From Trileptium ribeirensis (lineage: Eukaryota; Nematoda; Enoplea; Enoplida; Thoracostomopsidae), in contig JASANE010019223.1 in NCBI GenBank assembly GCA_030248225.1, positions 33,494 to 97,493 of the forward strand: DNA of 64,000 bases. The letters run 5' to 3'. A program made the translations under genes and the position numbers. Every line of letters begins with the position of its first letter. Position 1 is the first letter of the stretch. Shown piece by piece: positions 13,111 through 26,124 of the stretch. The notes beneath the pieces are model-generated. The model was not told the origin of the DNA. It did no database searches and saw only the letters and a program-made list of their open reading frames with translations.

Positions 13111-15125
13111 TGATATGCACGGAGTTAGGCCATTGGCACAATTCTTATTTTCATGTATTATTTGTAATTTTTTTAAATATAATACTTAAATATATTTTGC
13201 TAAATATACCAGTGTGTTTGTAGATAATTATAGATCAGATCATTAAAAATTATACCAGCAGTCATCGCTTTCTCCTGGTCAGATTTGAATTTGAACCATC
13301 GAATTGAAACATTGAACCATTGAATTTTGAACCATTTGAAAATTGTATTAATCTTTAATATTTTTTAAATTGTTCTCTCGTTTACTTGCTGTTACGTTAT
13401 TTTTCAACGGAGTTTATTTTATGTGCTACTATAAATTTTATTACTATAATTATGTATGTATATAATATATGTAGGTATATATAAATATATTTCAAATAAT
13501 CGCATAAATACGGATATAATAAATATATAGGCAGTCAGGAAATAAATAGCAATATTGCCAGGTTGCTTCTGACCATGCAGATTGCCATTTATGGCTGTTT
13601 TAAAATTTATTTTTAAGACCAATGATATATCCTAAAATATGGATTCAGTTGACAGACTACGTTAGTATATCACAGTTGTTATAGCATACATAATAATTTG
13701 ATGTAATTGGTTATATATATGATCTATTGTGGTGTGCTTTTTGCTTAATATCGTAAAGTTTTAAATTTTATTACCGCGTACCTCTTGTGCTCCCTATTTT
13801 AAATAGAGCAAACGCACTCATTGATAGTTGAAAAATGGAAATTTTATTGTTTTCCTACAATATACTATTTAAATTATTAAAGTTTATCATTTTAAGTATA
13901 CTGTTTTTAGACTAAGATTTAATATTCGACCGGAAATTCTCGAGAACAGTTATAAAACGACGATAAGATGGGGTATTAATTATATTTAATCGGCATTTTT
14001 TTCATTCCAAAACAATGCTAAAACAAACTGATGGAAACCTTGGTCTGGTACGAAGTATAAGGTTCGTCGTAAGTTGTGGAAGCTCACGAATAAAACGGCC
14101 AATCTGCAGTTTAAACATACATAAAAAGCCAAAGGCGTACCCTGGAGTTTTTTAGCGGTCTGATGTCAAACCAAAAATGAAATGTGTTGCGCTATACATC
14201 GTTTCAATGAGCTTTGCTTTGCCTTTAGTTACGTTATAGCATCACTGCTGGTTCAGATAGGCCAAACTGGAGTGCATCGACACTTTCGGGAGTCTGACGG
14301 GCTCTGTTTAACAGAGGGTTCGGACTCCGGGTGACTTTCACCTCTGGCTGGCCCCTGATAAGAGCTCAACTATAAAATGGGGCTGTTGATCCGTTAACTG
14401 ATTTAATATTCCGAGATTATCTAGGATGGCGATGATCTTTAATCAATTTATCAATACAAATATACCAAGCTTTGATTATTCCAAGCTATAATGTAATGTT
14501 TCTCCGCGGTAACCCCTAAGATTTCAAACCGAACTGTTGTAGGTTAATTTGGTCAGTTTAAATTTTGGAGATTGTCAAAACGAATTTCAGCAAGCAGTGT
14601 CGACTGAATAAAGGTTTTGGACAAAATTCAGTCACCTATAATTTTATAACTCTATGTCTACAAACATAACGATACTGGGAAGTTTGTTATTAGTTCACGG
14701 AGTTTCAGCGATTTCGCATTGTTTTAAGTAATTTTTCCGCTGTTTTAGTAATTGCAGCTAATTTGCCTTGCTCTATATGGCGTTAGTTTTAAATGGTGTT
14801 TTTAATGAGGCCTTTGACTTAATTTCTAATTTCTATGGGCCGATATAAGGGTCGTGTTGGGGGTTATGGACTAAGACTTACACCTTTTTGGGTTCTCAAC
14901 ATATGTTATACCTAAAATGCATGAAGGGTAAAGTTTCATTTACGATCATTACAAATACAACATATTTCTAATAGACAGAGTGATTAAGCAGACACTAAAT
15001 TTTCGCCATAAAGATTGGAAATTGAATGAAAATTGCCATAACAAGTTATCTTCCCCGGAGGTGCAGTCCCATTTTTCGCCGAGCTCTATCCGCGTCTGCA
15101 AATTGGAACATTAAAATATAGCTTC

Positions 15126-15520
15126 ATTAAGAAATGAACTGGGATAAATATATGGTATGTGTGCAAGGATGAGAACACGAAAATACTGGCAGAGGGGTGG
15201 GACGGAGTGCGTAGTTCGAACCGTTACACGGGTAGATGAATATTGTGTGTGATACAATTAAGAAATGAACAGGGGTAAATATATTGTATGTGTGCAAGGG
15301 TGAGAACACGAAAATATTGGCAGAAGGGTAGGACGGAATGCGTAGTTCGAACCGTTACACGTGTAGATGAATATTGAGTATGATACAATTAAGAAATAAA
15401 CAGGGGTAAATATATGGTATGTGTGCAAGGGTGAGAACACGTAAATATTGGCAGAAGGGTAGGACGGAGTGCGTAGCTCGAACCGTTACACGGGTACATG
15501 AATATTGTGTATGATACAAT
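15126..15520. repeat. Tandem repeat, 131 bp x 3
   Basis: Three direct copies of a unit starting TTAAGAAATGAACTGGGATA and ending TGTGTGTGATACAA. Each contains GTAGTTCGAACCGTTACAC. Read on the minus strand this includes GGTTCGAACT, similar to a tRNA B-box, but no matching A-box or cloverleaf was found. The minus-strand 60-codon frames here are a by-product of the repetition. Confidence 0.85.
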
Positions 15521-16516
15521 CAGTTTATATGTATGCCCGTCTCCCCAGCCGTATTGTTTGGGACACTTCCCCGTGCTCCAGTATTTCCGCGTCTGTGTTG
15601 GTAAAATCGCTGTGCGAAAAAAGGAAATTTTAGAAAATTAAACAAAAACGATTGTTTTACAATAAATTATGGACATTTAGCCAAGCACCGACGAGCACAA
15701 CATCGTTTATGATAAAGCCAGCAACATTATCCGGCAACGAGTCGTTATATTGTTACGCGCTGTTTTACGCGAGTTTTGCCTACCAAAATGCCGCCTTTTG
15801 TAGCAATAAATTGCTTATAACTTTTTACTGCCTATTTGCCGCTATATTGTGACACTTTATATTGTATCTCCTGTTACTACTACTCTAGGGTTAAGACTCA
15901 GAGAGTTTGCTTAAGGTCACTGCCGAGTTTGAGAAAAATCTGCCATTTTCTCGTTCTAAATAATTTTATTCTCTATTTTTGCCTATATTCTGGAAATAAA
16001 CATTCAAACTGTATTCACCGTGAAATTATGTTGAATAGCTGACTAAAACGTTACCGTTGATTGGGTCAAGTGAAAATTTGTCTTCTGTGTGGCATAGCTA
16101 ACGCCGGTCCCATAGGTCAATATTGGTTTTTAAAATTTTTTCTTTTAATTTGACGACTAAAACGCGTTTCTGTGAAATCAGTAAACGAACAACTGTCTGA
16201 ATACGAACGATAGCTTTTTATTTGAATATCACTGTTTCTTTACAACTTTGTAATATAATTTCGATGTAACGTTTGACAATTTGTATAATTCTCTCCGTTT
16301 TTGGTTTATGTGCCTGTTTTTCTTTATTATAATTATTTCAACACAAATATGAGACAATAATTGTAATTTTAATGAATACACCAAATTTTATGAAAATGCT
16401 TTTAGAAACAGCCACGAATGAATCTTTGATTATTCATGGATTTTAATCACTGAATAGTCTTTTATAAAATGTAATTAGGTGTATTCATTAATAAACGATG
16501 TATTTTATGTTTTACA

Positions 16517-18264
16517 AACGGTTGCAGTGCATGAGTGTTCTATGAATAATTTACTATTATATTTTATTTACTGTTCCAACCGGACCAGCCACGACTGAAG
16601 CTCGCCATCATTTTGGATAGTTATTGCTAAATTAGTCAGGCCCTGTGGTTTCGGCGGCAGCGTCGAGCTAAAAAATAGTATTGTGCTTCGGAAGAATTTA
16701 TTGATAAACAATTATGAGCCGCCGTCTCTAAAAGAGCTGTCCAGGCACTTAAACACAGCTCAATAAACGGTTGCAGTGCATGAGTGTTCTATGAATAATT
16801 TACTATTATTTTTATTTACTGTTCCAACCGGACCAGCCACGACTGAAGCTCGCCATCATTTTGGATAGTTATTGCTAAATTAGTCAGGCCCTGTGGTTTC
16901 GGCGGCAGCGTCGAGCTAAAAAAATAATATTGTGCTTCGGAACAATTTATTAATAAACAATTATGAGCCGCCGTCTCTAAAAGAGCTGTCCAGGCACTTA
17001 AACACAGCTCAATAAACGGTTGCAGTGCATGAGTGTTCTATGAATAATTTACTATTATATTTTCTTTACTGTTACAACCGGACCAGCCACGACTGAAGCT
17101 CGCCATCATTTTGGATAGTTATTGCTAAATTAGTCAGGCCCTGTGGTTTCGGCGGCAGCGTCGAGCTAAAAAAATAGTATTGTGCTTCGGAAGAATTTAT
17201 TAATAAACAATTATGAGCCGCCGTCTCTAAAAGAGCTGTCCAGGCACTTAAACACAGCTCAATAAACGGTTGCAGTGCATGAGTGTTCTATGAATAATTT
17301 ACTATTACATTTTCTTTACTGTTCCAACCGGACCAGCCACGACTGAAGCTCGCCATCATTTTGGATAGTTATTGCTAAATTAGTCAGGCCCTGTGGTTTC
17401 GGCGGCAGCGTCGAGCTAAAAAAATAGTATTGTGCTTCGGAAGAATTTATTAATAAACAATTATGAGCCGCCGTCTCTAAAAGAGCTGTCCAGGCACTTA
17501 AACACAGCTCAATAAACGGTTGCAGTGCATGAGTGTTCTATGAATAATTTACTATTACATTTTCTTTACTGTTCCAACCGGACCAGCCACGACTGAAGCT
17601 CGCCATCATTTTGGATAGTTATTGCTAAATTAGTCAGGCCCTGTGGTTTCGGCGGCAGCGTCGAGCTAAAAAATAGTATTGTGCTTCGGAAGAATTTATT
17701 GATAAACAATTATGAGCCGCCGTCTCTAAAAGAGCTGTCCAGGCACTTAAACACAGCTCAATAAACGGTTGCAGTGCATGAGTGTTCTATGAATAATTTA
17801 CTATTACATTTTCTTTACTGTTCCAACCGGACCAGCCACGACTGAAGCTCGCCATCATTTTGGATAGTTATTGCTAAATTAGTCAGGCCCTGTGGTTTCG
17901 GCGGCAGCGTCGAGCTAAAAAAATAGTATTGTGCTTCGGAAGAATTTATTAATAAACAATTATGAGCCGCCGTCTCTAAAAGAGCTGTCCAGGCAGTTAA
18001 ACACAGATCAATAAACGGTTGCAGTGCATGAGTGTTCTATGAATAATTTACTATTATATTTTCTTTACTGTTACAACCGGACCAGCCACGACTGAAGCTC
18101 GCCATCATTTTGGATAGTTATTGCTAAATTAGTCAGGCCCTGTGGTTTCGGCGGCAGCGTCGAGCTAAAAAATAGTATTGTGCTTCGGAAGAATTCTTTA
18201 ATAAACAATTATAAGCCGCGGTCTCTAAACGAGCTGTCCAGGCACTTAAACACAGCTCAATAAG
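16517..18264. repeat. Tandem satellite-like array, 249-250 bp x 7
   Basis: Seven head-to-tail copies starting AACGGTTGCAGTGCATG at 16517, 16766, 17015, 17265, 17515, 17764 and 18014. Copies are nearly identical, differing at scattered bases and in one A-run, so amplification or homogenisation is recent. Each unit ends with a perfect 7-bp hairpin (GAGCTGT, a 14-nt loop, ACAGCTC); the copy ending near 18010 has ACAGATC and loses one pair. The unit is non-coding. Confidence 0.95.
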
Positions 18265-18959
18265 GAGATCCACCTGGTCAATTTTAAGTCTTTCAATATT
18301 TTTTCTAGTTAGTCATAGTTCTAGTCAAAGTAAGCACTATGAATAACCAGAAGTTCGTACAGTAGGAATTTCAGGCGAAAACGCTATACTACGATAAAAT
18401 TTGAATGTCCATTCTAGCAGTATAATGTTGAGCATGCAAAGCACAGAAAGCTCTTTACTTGCTATAAAATAATTCAGAAAAAAAACATAAATAACCGAAT
18501 TGCAATGATGAACAAGGCTCGACTGGAGGTCTCTGGAGCGTAAAAGTTAGTCACTTTTGTATTGGCTGGACTACTCCCCATTATATGTTTTCGTTCTGCA
18601 TTACATAAACAGCTCATTGTGTATAGAAATACAACAGAGCACCGTCCAATCACACATATAAGGCGTATAAAGGTTACAAAATCTATCGATTACCATCATC
18701 GCAGCAATCTTTATTCAATAAGCTTGAAAGAACACAATTTCGTACATAAGCATTGATTATGTATGCGCTTGTAAATAGTTTTGGAATGAGGATGCGGTAA
18801 CCCTTGGTATATCGCCTGTCCATCGCTATGTTTTTGATTGTTCGTTGTTAGTAATGGTTTTACGGGAGTTTGTGGCTGGTCATATGATGATTTACTACAC
18901 TGCAATTGTGAGTGACCGTGTTTTATTCGATTAAAGAACGGGATACAAGCTATGTTATA

Positions 18960-19135
18960 GGTGTCCAAGGACCGCCGCGCGGAGGTGGGGTAAATTGTCT
19001 CGCGGCTGATAAGAGGAGCGTTAAGAACGGCGTAAAGTTCATAATTTTCTCCAATTTTTTACCAATTTTCACAACTAACATGTTTCGACCGCTCGCGGAG
19101 CTGGGTGAGGGGCGGGGAGGGTAGACCCTCCTATA
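18960..19135. other. GC-rich insertion-like block, unclassified
   Basis: A block with CCGCCGCGCGGAGGTGGGG at its left and GAGGGGCGGGGAGGGTAGACC at its right (about 19105-19128) stands out from AT-rich surroundings. It is probably a small transposon remnant. Neither end shows a convincing inverted repeat, and the 64-70 codon frames on both strands have no domain. Confidence 0.3.
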
Positions 19136-20094
19136 GACAACCATGAGCTATTCGTATCTGTTGCACTAAAACTTTACAACTGTATTTTAAATGAAATGAT
19201 TTTAGGTGATCTCAAACTGGCTAAGTACAACATTCAAATTTCAACAAGAAATCATATTATTATTTTTGGGAAAATCCCGTTATTTTTTCTTGTCACCGTT
19301 TGCATCGCACAAATAGCATGAAAATCTGTTGTTGACACAAAATTGTTCAACCGCTGTATTTGAGTGTAACTTTCGCTTGCATAATGTAATTGTTCACACA
19401 TTCCGCTGCTAACTTGACTTAGTTAGACAGCAGTCTGTGTTAAGTTGCTAAATTTATATTTTAGTAAAACATTTATTATAATTTACAGATTGGTATTATG
19501 TTTTCATCCAAGATGACATATAACCTTGAAAAAACATTTTATTATTTAGTGATTCAGATATTTTTACTAAATTTGATAAAAGCCTCGAATTATACTTAAT
19601 GTAACGGTTATTTAAGTAATAAAGTGAGCTGGTGTACCAGAATTAAACTGAGATGAACGTAGATGATAGCCTACGGGACTGTCCCGGCCTCTCACCCTAC
19701 GAATACCGAGCTTTTATTAATAATAATGTAATATAGATTATATTTGGTGTACGTAGTAAATTTTGTACACTGCTCGAAAATGGGTAGCTACAAGTAGATT
19801 TCAAAAGGCATCTCTAATTAAATATATTAGTGATATTTATAATATATTTGTAGGTATATAGATAAGAAATAAAAGGAAATCCCTTTCTGGCTGTAAACCA
19901 GTTTATTAACCATTTATTTGGTTTGCATCTATAACTTTGTTTTTAATCCAATAATTATACAAAACTGAGTATCGATATGTCAAACAAAGTTTCCTGTTAG
20001 AACAATGTAGTTTTTAAAAATTTCGTTAGCATGTCAAAACATTTTTATTAAATTGTACACTGACAGTGATAAACCATTGCCTATGTTTCGAGCT

Positions 20095-20190
20095 CGGTAT
20101 GACTGCCTGAACGCCCGATGCAAACGTCGTTCCGCTGACTTACCGGTTACTTATAATCGTATGGTTAATAAACTATTTTGCTGTTGTTTT
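20095..20190. repeat. Dispersed repeat, copy 1
   Basis: About 90 bp (CGCCCGATGCAAACGTCGTT, then GCTGACTTACCGGTTACT, then TATGGTTAATAAACTATTTT) is matched at about 80 percent identity by 47125-47200. Both copies end in an AATAAAC-like signal followed by T-rich sequence. This may be the 3' end of a retroposed element, but no protein-coding part was found. Confidence 0.6.
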
Positions 20191-20269
20191 ATCAGCATGT
20201 GCGTATAAACATGTTATAGTATGGGTATTACCTGACCCCTAGGGAGCATGGATTGCAACCGTCTTAATA

Positions 20270-20490
20270 TATGTTATTATTTCATATATAGATTATACAT
20301 ATGCAATAATGTATGTACATACATATACACATATAAACAGTATATACATAATATATATATAATATATATATAAATACAATTGTATACATATATATTATTA
20401 CAACAATACATATATTTTTGAAACATACATATTTGTATACATTTATGTTATTATGTTAATATATATTATATTATTTATATTTACAATATA
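20270..20490. repeat. AT-rich TATA/ATAC microsatellite tract
   Basis: Imperfect (TA)n, (ATAC)n and (TATATG)n runs, including a central palindromic ATATATATATAATATATATA stretch. Simple sequence only. Confidence 0.85.
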
Positions 20491-21895
20491 TAGCTAAATT
20501 GTTCCTATATACATGCAGTTAATTATTATTTTAATAATAATACCAAAAACATTTGAATATTGATACTAAGCTTTGAATCAAGTGTATGTGCCTGTGTCAG
20601 TAATTATAATTATTAATTACAATAATTTTAATTATGTCCCATTATAATTGGCGTTCAATCCACATGTATAGGTTAGCAAATATTTGTTTAAAATCGATAT
20701 TATTACATACTTTGTTTGAACAGAAATAATTTGTTAGCTATTGTTATTCCATATATAATATTCATTGTTAGCTTAGTACGTACGTATCTCGGCACTTACT
20801 GGCATATTCACTGTATCACCTATATCGTTCGCTTGTTTGTGCGGTAAAAGCGGTGATTATAATTATATGGTTCTCGAGACAGCTTAACTCCATCCGTCTG
20901 TTTCGAATCGTGTTGATAATGTGGTAATAGAGAAGACAACAATAGCAAAAACATGGTTTATTACTGATCAAGCCAGTCTTATTATACAGAACTGTTATAC
21001 AGCTAAAATGTCTAAGGTAAAAATAATTTTTCAAAGCCTCCACAAAGAGTGCTTTTTAATTCAAATGCAGGAGTAAGGCTAAAATATAGTTTTACTTGGA
21101 ATTAGACTCAGTTTTCATATTATTATTATTATACTATCGGTTATGGTTATCTTACTAATCATGCAGTAATACCTAGTTAATAGCCTTTAACTGTCGATAC
21201 GCCTTACATGTTTTGTTAAGTAATGTTTGACTTCGTTTTTATTTTTGTGCATATATATACAGTATTAATTTTAAACAAACAGAATTTTGTTTATTGTACA
21301 GATGTTAATATTAAACTCGGATAATAAAAAAATCTAGCTAAATTTTTGTCATAAATATCATCGGCATCTGTGACCAATTAAAAATTGCACATTTTTTGAA
21401 CTCTCATGACTTGCAGATTAGCATGGTAATCAAAATTGCTGTTGTATCTTTGAAATTCAGAAATTTTTGGCTGAAGAGGCTAACTAAATAGACCAGATAA
21501 ATTTGTTGCGTTTCGATTATATGTAGGTATCAGATTTGTATTTAACATCCGAGCGAAGGGAAAACATTTCTAATTATTCTTATCAATCTTGTTGCATATA
21601 GTAAAAATCCAAATACTGACATATCATAGGATTGTTATCATTTCCTGTGTTTATACGTAATAATAATGTTTAGGTCACTGTTGTAGATAATAGTTGCGTA
21701 TATGTGCTGTCTCAAATTTACATCTTGACGTGACGTAACAGATAATTAAAAACGTATTTGTATCAAGAGCAATTTTATATTTTTGCATTGTTTGTGTTTT
21801 TTACCGGATCAGATGCCATTGTTATATATAATTTCAAATTATATATATTTAAAGTTATATATATCTATTCACGTGAAATTTTATAAGTAAAAGCT

Positions 21896-22090
21896 CAGTG
21901 GGTCGTGGCGTTGTCAGAAATTTCCGCCTGGAGGCTTTGGATTTGCTATGTCGGGCACAGCTTGACACGCCTGGCAATTTCGCTTTTCTGTCATCCTTCG
22001 CTGGAACACATGGGACACGCCCCTGCCAAGGTCTCTATAGTGCTCGTTGGACTTCACTCAGCGTCTTTCGGTTTGATACTTTGTATATAG
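21896..22090. other. GC-rich block of unknown identity, possibly a MITE
   Basis: A sharply bounded GC-rich island in AT-rich sequence. It starts CAGTGGGTCGTGGCG, which resembles the CAG-GGTCGT-GCC ends of the hAT-like elements elsewhere in the window, but no matching right end could be defined. I compared it by eye with U1, U2, U5, U11, 7SL and RNase P RNAs on both strands and saw no match. Two overlapping 60-76 codon frames cross it, without a domain. Confidence 0.35.
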
Positions 22091-22759
22091 TATTTTTGCT
22101 GTTTTACAAAGTCAGGCAAAAGTTATGATTCAAAGCGTAGGTTGTGATATATGTACCTCTTTTAGTTGCATTTGCAATATCCAATGCATACATGCAAAGC
22201 AGCGATTTTATTAAATTTTGATGTGTGCAAAATTTTTGACACCAAATTTAATAACATAAAACAAACGCTAAAAATCATTGCAAAGTCAACTATTATCATC
22301 TCGATGTCATGCTTATGAAGCATTTATTACTTTTAGACTTTCTAGATTTAATAAAATGAAATGGTTCATTTGTGATACCCTAACACCAAAGATATTTAGC
22401 ACATGCCGATACCTAGCTTACAGAAAGCACGAATCTCGTTTGGAAACATTGTGGCTTTAGCAAGACCTGGTGTTCCTAGAAACTTTGCATGAAATTGTCC
22501 CAAGGCCCGACCGGGTCGTATTTGTCATCGTTCATAGTTTGATCTATTTCTTAATTTTTATAATTAATAGACTTATATTGTATTCAGTGTTGTAGTTGAA
22601 TCAATAACGGCTGTTGTATACAAAAAATCCAAAGAAAAATCTGTTTTCTCTCATTTGACATCTAAAATAATTGGACATTCGAAGATCGATTAGTATCCAA
22701 CTATTCGTTCCACATCTAAGACAGACATCTAGGTATAAACTGTGCTAGATAACTATTGT

Positions 22760-23140
22760 GAAATTTCTGACCCTTTTATAAGCGGCTAAAGTAAAATTAC
22801 CAAGTTATAGAACATATAGGACAAGTGTTTGGGATCATTGACACCGTGCGCGGTAAAGTAGTAGTGTGTTAGGAAACCTTTATGAAAATTCTGGCACGTC
22901 CATTAATACTGCATAGAAAATGAAATTACCAAGTTAAGAAGACCACTGAAATATACCTATACGACGATAGTTTTGGGACATTAAAACCGTACGCCTCAAC
23001 CAGTAGTGAACTGGCCAAGTTTGGTAAAAATTTTAGCCGATCCATTAGTAGTAGGTAAAAAATGAACTTCAGAAAGTTAGGACTATTGAACTAAATATAG
23101 TGAGGGTTTAATGCCATTGACGCCATATGCGTTAGCACTA
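22760..23140. repeat. Diverged tandem repeat, about 130 bp x 3
   Basis: Three degenerate units share TTTGGGA-CATTGACACCGT, a GTAGTGTG-type word, GAAAATTCTGGC, CGTCCATTA and an AAAATGAAATTACCAAGTTA-like end. Substitutions and indels are common, marking it as old. Confidence 0.45.
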
Positions 23141-24420
23141 ACTTACTTGATATTTTATAAACCACACAATTGAATTATGTTCTTGTAATGATCCGCCCTC
23201 GTCGTTATTGGCTTAACCATTCGAGGTACTACAATTTTATTCCTACTTAAATTCCGTCAATAAAATTATATTATAAATAAAATATATTTTTCTCAATTAT
23301 TTAGTCAACTTTTAGTTGCTATATTTAGCAGGCGATTAGTCTGTAAAAAGAAACCATTTTTCAAAATGTTTCTTATTTAAAACTAAGTTTAACTGTAAAC
23401 ATAAACATTTAGTTATGCATGGAAATTGATTATAACCCAAGTGCGGAGGAGGCGTTTTAAGGTATACTAGTAATCTATATCGGTGTTTAGCTGTTATTTT
23501 TAGCTTTAATAAATAATTTATTGATTCCATTACAATAATAGCTAAGTTGTCTCAATGGATTTAGAATATATACGCTGTTTTTATTTCGCTCTAAATGTCG
23601 CTGCGATATTATTAGGGAGTTGAAATGCGCAGGCGATGGGAACTCTGGCGCTGTATATATGAAACACATGCCAGCTGGAATAATTTGGTCTTGACCTGTA
23701 ATGTTTGGCTTTGGTTTTGCTGTATTTGGTGTCTATAGTGAGATGAAGCTTCTATGTTTACGAAGAGAAAATGGGTGTATAGTTTTAGTTAAAGGTAAAA
23801 CGGATCAGTCAGGCGGCAGACTTCCATTTTAAGGCCGAGAAATTTCTTACATTTACAAAATACTTCTCTTCATGAAATTTTGTAGCAGTCTGCTGCAAAA
23901 GTCAAAGATCAGAGAAAACAACTGCATTAAGACAATAATTGATATGCAGAGGAAAACATGCAATTCACCAAGCATAGCTGTTGTTCACAAATGTAATGTC
24001 ATTCTATAATTGTAGAAAATGAATATTTATAATTATTATTTTTTGTCAGGGCAAACACGGTCTCGGAGGGGTGGGGAGCTCCGCCCAACCTGGCATCCCC
24101 TTACCATGTGTATGAAATGGTTGTAGTTTTTAGCACCAACCAGATCCGACGAAAATTTAGCACGTAGTCGCAATTTACATCATTTTTCTTCTACACACAA
24201 CTACGTATGTATTTTTTCAACAACCTTTAGTTCAGTTACCTTGTAAGAGCTCAAATATTAACCACATGATTTATAGAAGTAAACAACCGTGTCGGGAACA
24301 AAACTGGAGACTAATATCAGCTCATATTAAACATGTGTGGCTTAAGTTGTATCTTTTATGAAATATATAGTCCGATGCTATTTTTAACTCATGAGACATG
24401 CAGTTGTTATCGGGTCCAAG

Positions 24421-24640
24421 CGGCCCATGTCAACTTTAGGGGCCGAAGGATAATGCATGCCATGCCGTTCTCTATATACTAAGCCTAAGCCTTAGTCTTA
24501 GCCTAAGCTAAGGTTTCTATATGTGCCATGTACTAAGCCTAAGCCTACGTCGGAGCGCTGCCGCCCCCCAAAACTCCCCGCTCTAAGCTGTTATTTTTTC
24601 TAACGTTATAACGTCCGGCCAATAAAGTTGACATGGGCCG
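24421..24640. mobile_element. MITE with 20-bp inverted repeats
   Basis: The left end CGGCCCATGTCAACTTTAGG is matched by the right end AATAAAGTTGACATGGGCCG in inverse orientation. Flanks GGTCCAAG and GGTCAAG suggest an approximately 8-bp target duplication. The interior holds CTAAGCCTAAGCC words. A separate fragment with the same terminal sequence lies at 51335-51362, so this is a dispersed family. Non-coding. Confidence 0.75.
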
Positions 24641-24892
24641 GGTCAAGCGATAGGAAAACTAAATATTGTTTGATGTTTAGCTAGTCTTGACTTTCAAGGT
24701 GTATTTCTATTCAAATGGCGCTTTTGTTATATTAACATAACTTTAATCAAAGTTCACTAGCCTGTTTCTACCTAGGCTGTTTGGGACATTGACAAGTAAT
24801 ATTTTATACTTAGTATCGGTAAATATATAAATTCCTTGGGTCTTTTCGGTTATCCCCACCAGCCGGAATTTCGTCAATTTTGAAAATACAAA

Positions 24893-25165
24893 TAAAATTT
24901 TGGTACCAATCGATTCAGCTCGATGAGCTGGTTCAGAAAATGCCCATTGCTCCCACATCTCTGCCAAAAATTATTTTTCGATTTTTTGAGGTCCCAATGG
25001 GAACCCAAAAAAAATTTTCTTCGGAATATGGTCATATTGGGGTACCATTCGACTTTGCTTGATGAGACAGGTCGACTGGTGTGTAATTTATTGAAATCTA
25101 TCCCACCAAAAGTTATGAGTGCCCAAGTAATCCTGAGGAGCGCAAATATAATACATGCCATGCCC
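24893..25165. repeat. Repeat built on a GGTACCA-TCGA-TCAGCTCGATGAGCTG motif, first cluster
   Basis: A GGTACCAATCGATTCAGCTC block at 24901 recurs as GGTACCATTCGACTTTGCTT at 25041. The sequence then ends in a CTAAGCCTAAGCCTTATTCT segment, related to that inside the MITE at 24421. The open frames on both strands here show no domain. Element class unknown. Confidence 0.45.
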
Positions 25166-25269
25166 TTCTGGGTATACTAAGCCTAAGCCTTATTCTTAGC
25201 CTAAGGTAATGCCCTTATAGGAGACATAAGTTTTAAATGTCTGAACGCTGATGTTAATGCTTGTCAAAT

Positions 25270-25492
25270 CCTTTTCAGGGTCTCGCAAAGCATCAGTACA
25301 CGAGGAAACGGTAAAAAATTGTTAAAATTAAGTGTCACACCAATACAGCAAGAAATAACGCTGCTCTGCCGCATGTTGATATATGGAACTGTTTACCTAG
25401 CTCCGTCGTATGTTCAGCGAATTTCAATACTTTTAAAAATCAGTTAGAAAAGGACATCGACTTGAATCGATATCTCTACTATAACCGAACAT
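25270..25492 (+). pseudogene. LINE reverse-transcriptase ORF, broken 3' end
   Basis: The frame ending at the TAG at 25492 reads KIVKIKCHTNTARNN, then VDIWNCLPSSVV, then FNTFKNQLEKDIDL. This is the characteristic C-terminus of CR1/Jockey-type LINE ORF2 proteins (a CHTNxR block, the VxxWNxLPxxVV motif, the FKNxLD/K helix). An in-frame stop lies just upstream at about 25311, and no catalytic YxDD region is present, so this is a dead, 5'-truncated copy, as LINEs usually leave. No poly-A tail or target duplication could be defined. Confidence 0.75.
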
Positions 25493-25675
25493 AGGTTAGA
25501 TGTAAAAATAGGACTCGTCACCCTTTCTAATCTTTTTATTGAATATTCCTTGGTTGCTGCATATTCACACTTCAAATTTATTATCGACTATTTCGTTGTG
25601 CCATTTATATCCATATGTACACAATCTTGATGTTTAATAATCTTTGACATTACTTTGTAGATACAGCAATAATGC

Positions 25676-25952
25676 TGGTACCATTCGACTCAGCTTGAAG
25701 ACCCGGATAAGAAAAATTCCATTTCAGATATTTTAGGGCGAAAGATCAGATGCAGCTGAATGTACCACCATTGGACTCAGCTCGTCAGTATAATTCTGTC
25801 CCAATCATATATAAAATTCTGCATTTATCGAGGAAAATTTTTTTCGAAAATTCTGCGTCCATGGGTATCCCAAAAAGTCGAAAGATGTGTTTGACCTAAG
25901 ATTGCCGATATGTATGTTTTCTTAACTAGCTCATCGAGTTGAATTGAATGGT
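25676..25952. repeat. Same GGTACCATTCGACTCAGCT repeat family, second cluster with inverted ends
   Basis: The left side starts GGTACCATTCGACTCAGCTT. A middle copy reads CCACCATTGGACTCAGCTCG near 25768. The right side reads AGCTCATCGAGTTGAATTGA and then ATGGTATC, inverse to the left. A non-autonomous element or nested copies is likely; no coding part. Confidence 0.45.
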
Positions 25953-26124
25953 ATCAAAATAATCGCTATGTAATATTCCTTTGACCTTATTTCGCGGAAT
26001 GGCCAGGCTTTCGAGATTTTAAGGGGTCATATGAAAAAACTAATCTAGAAATATAAATAGATGATCTTTCGGTTCTAAACATTGCGAGTCATATCAACGG
26101 CTATATGTGGCATTTGATTTAATA

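Noticed and set aside
15126..15520. tRNA-like B-box GGTTCGAACT in each 131-bp unit
   Set aside because: No A-box, acceptor stem or anticodon arm at suitable distance, so no tRNA gene was called.
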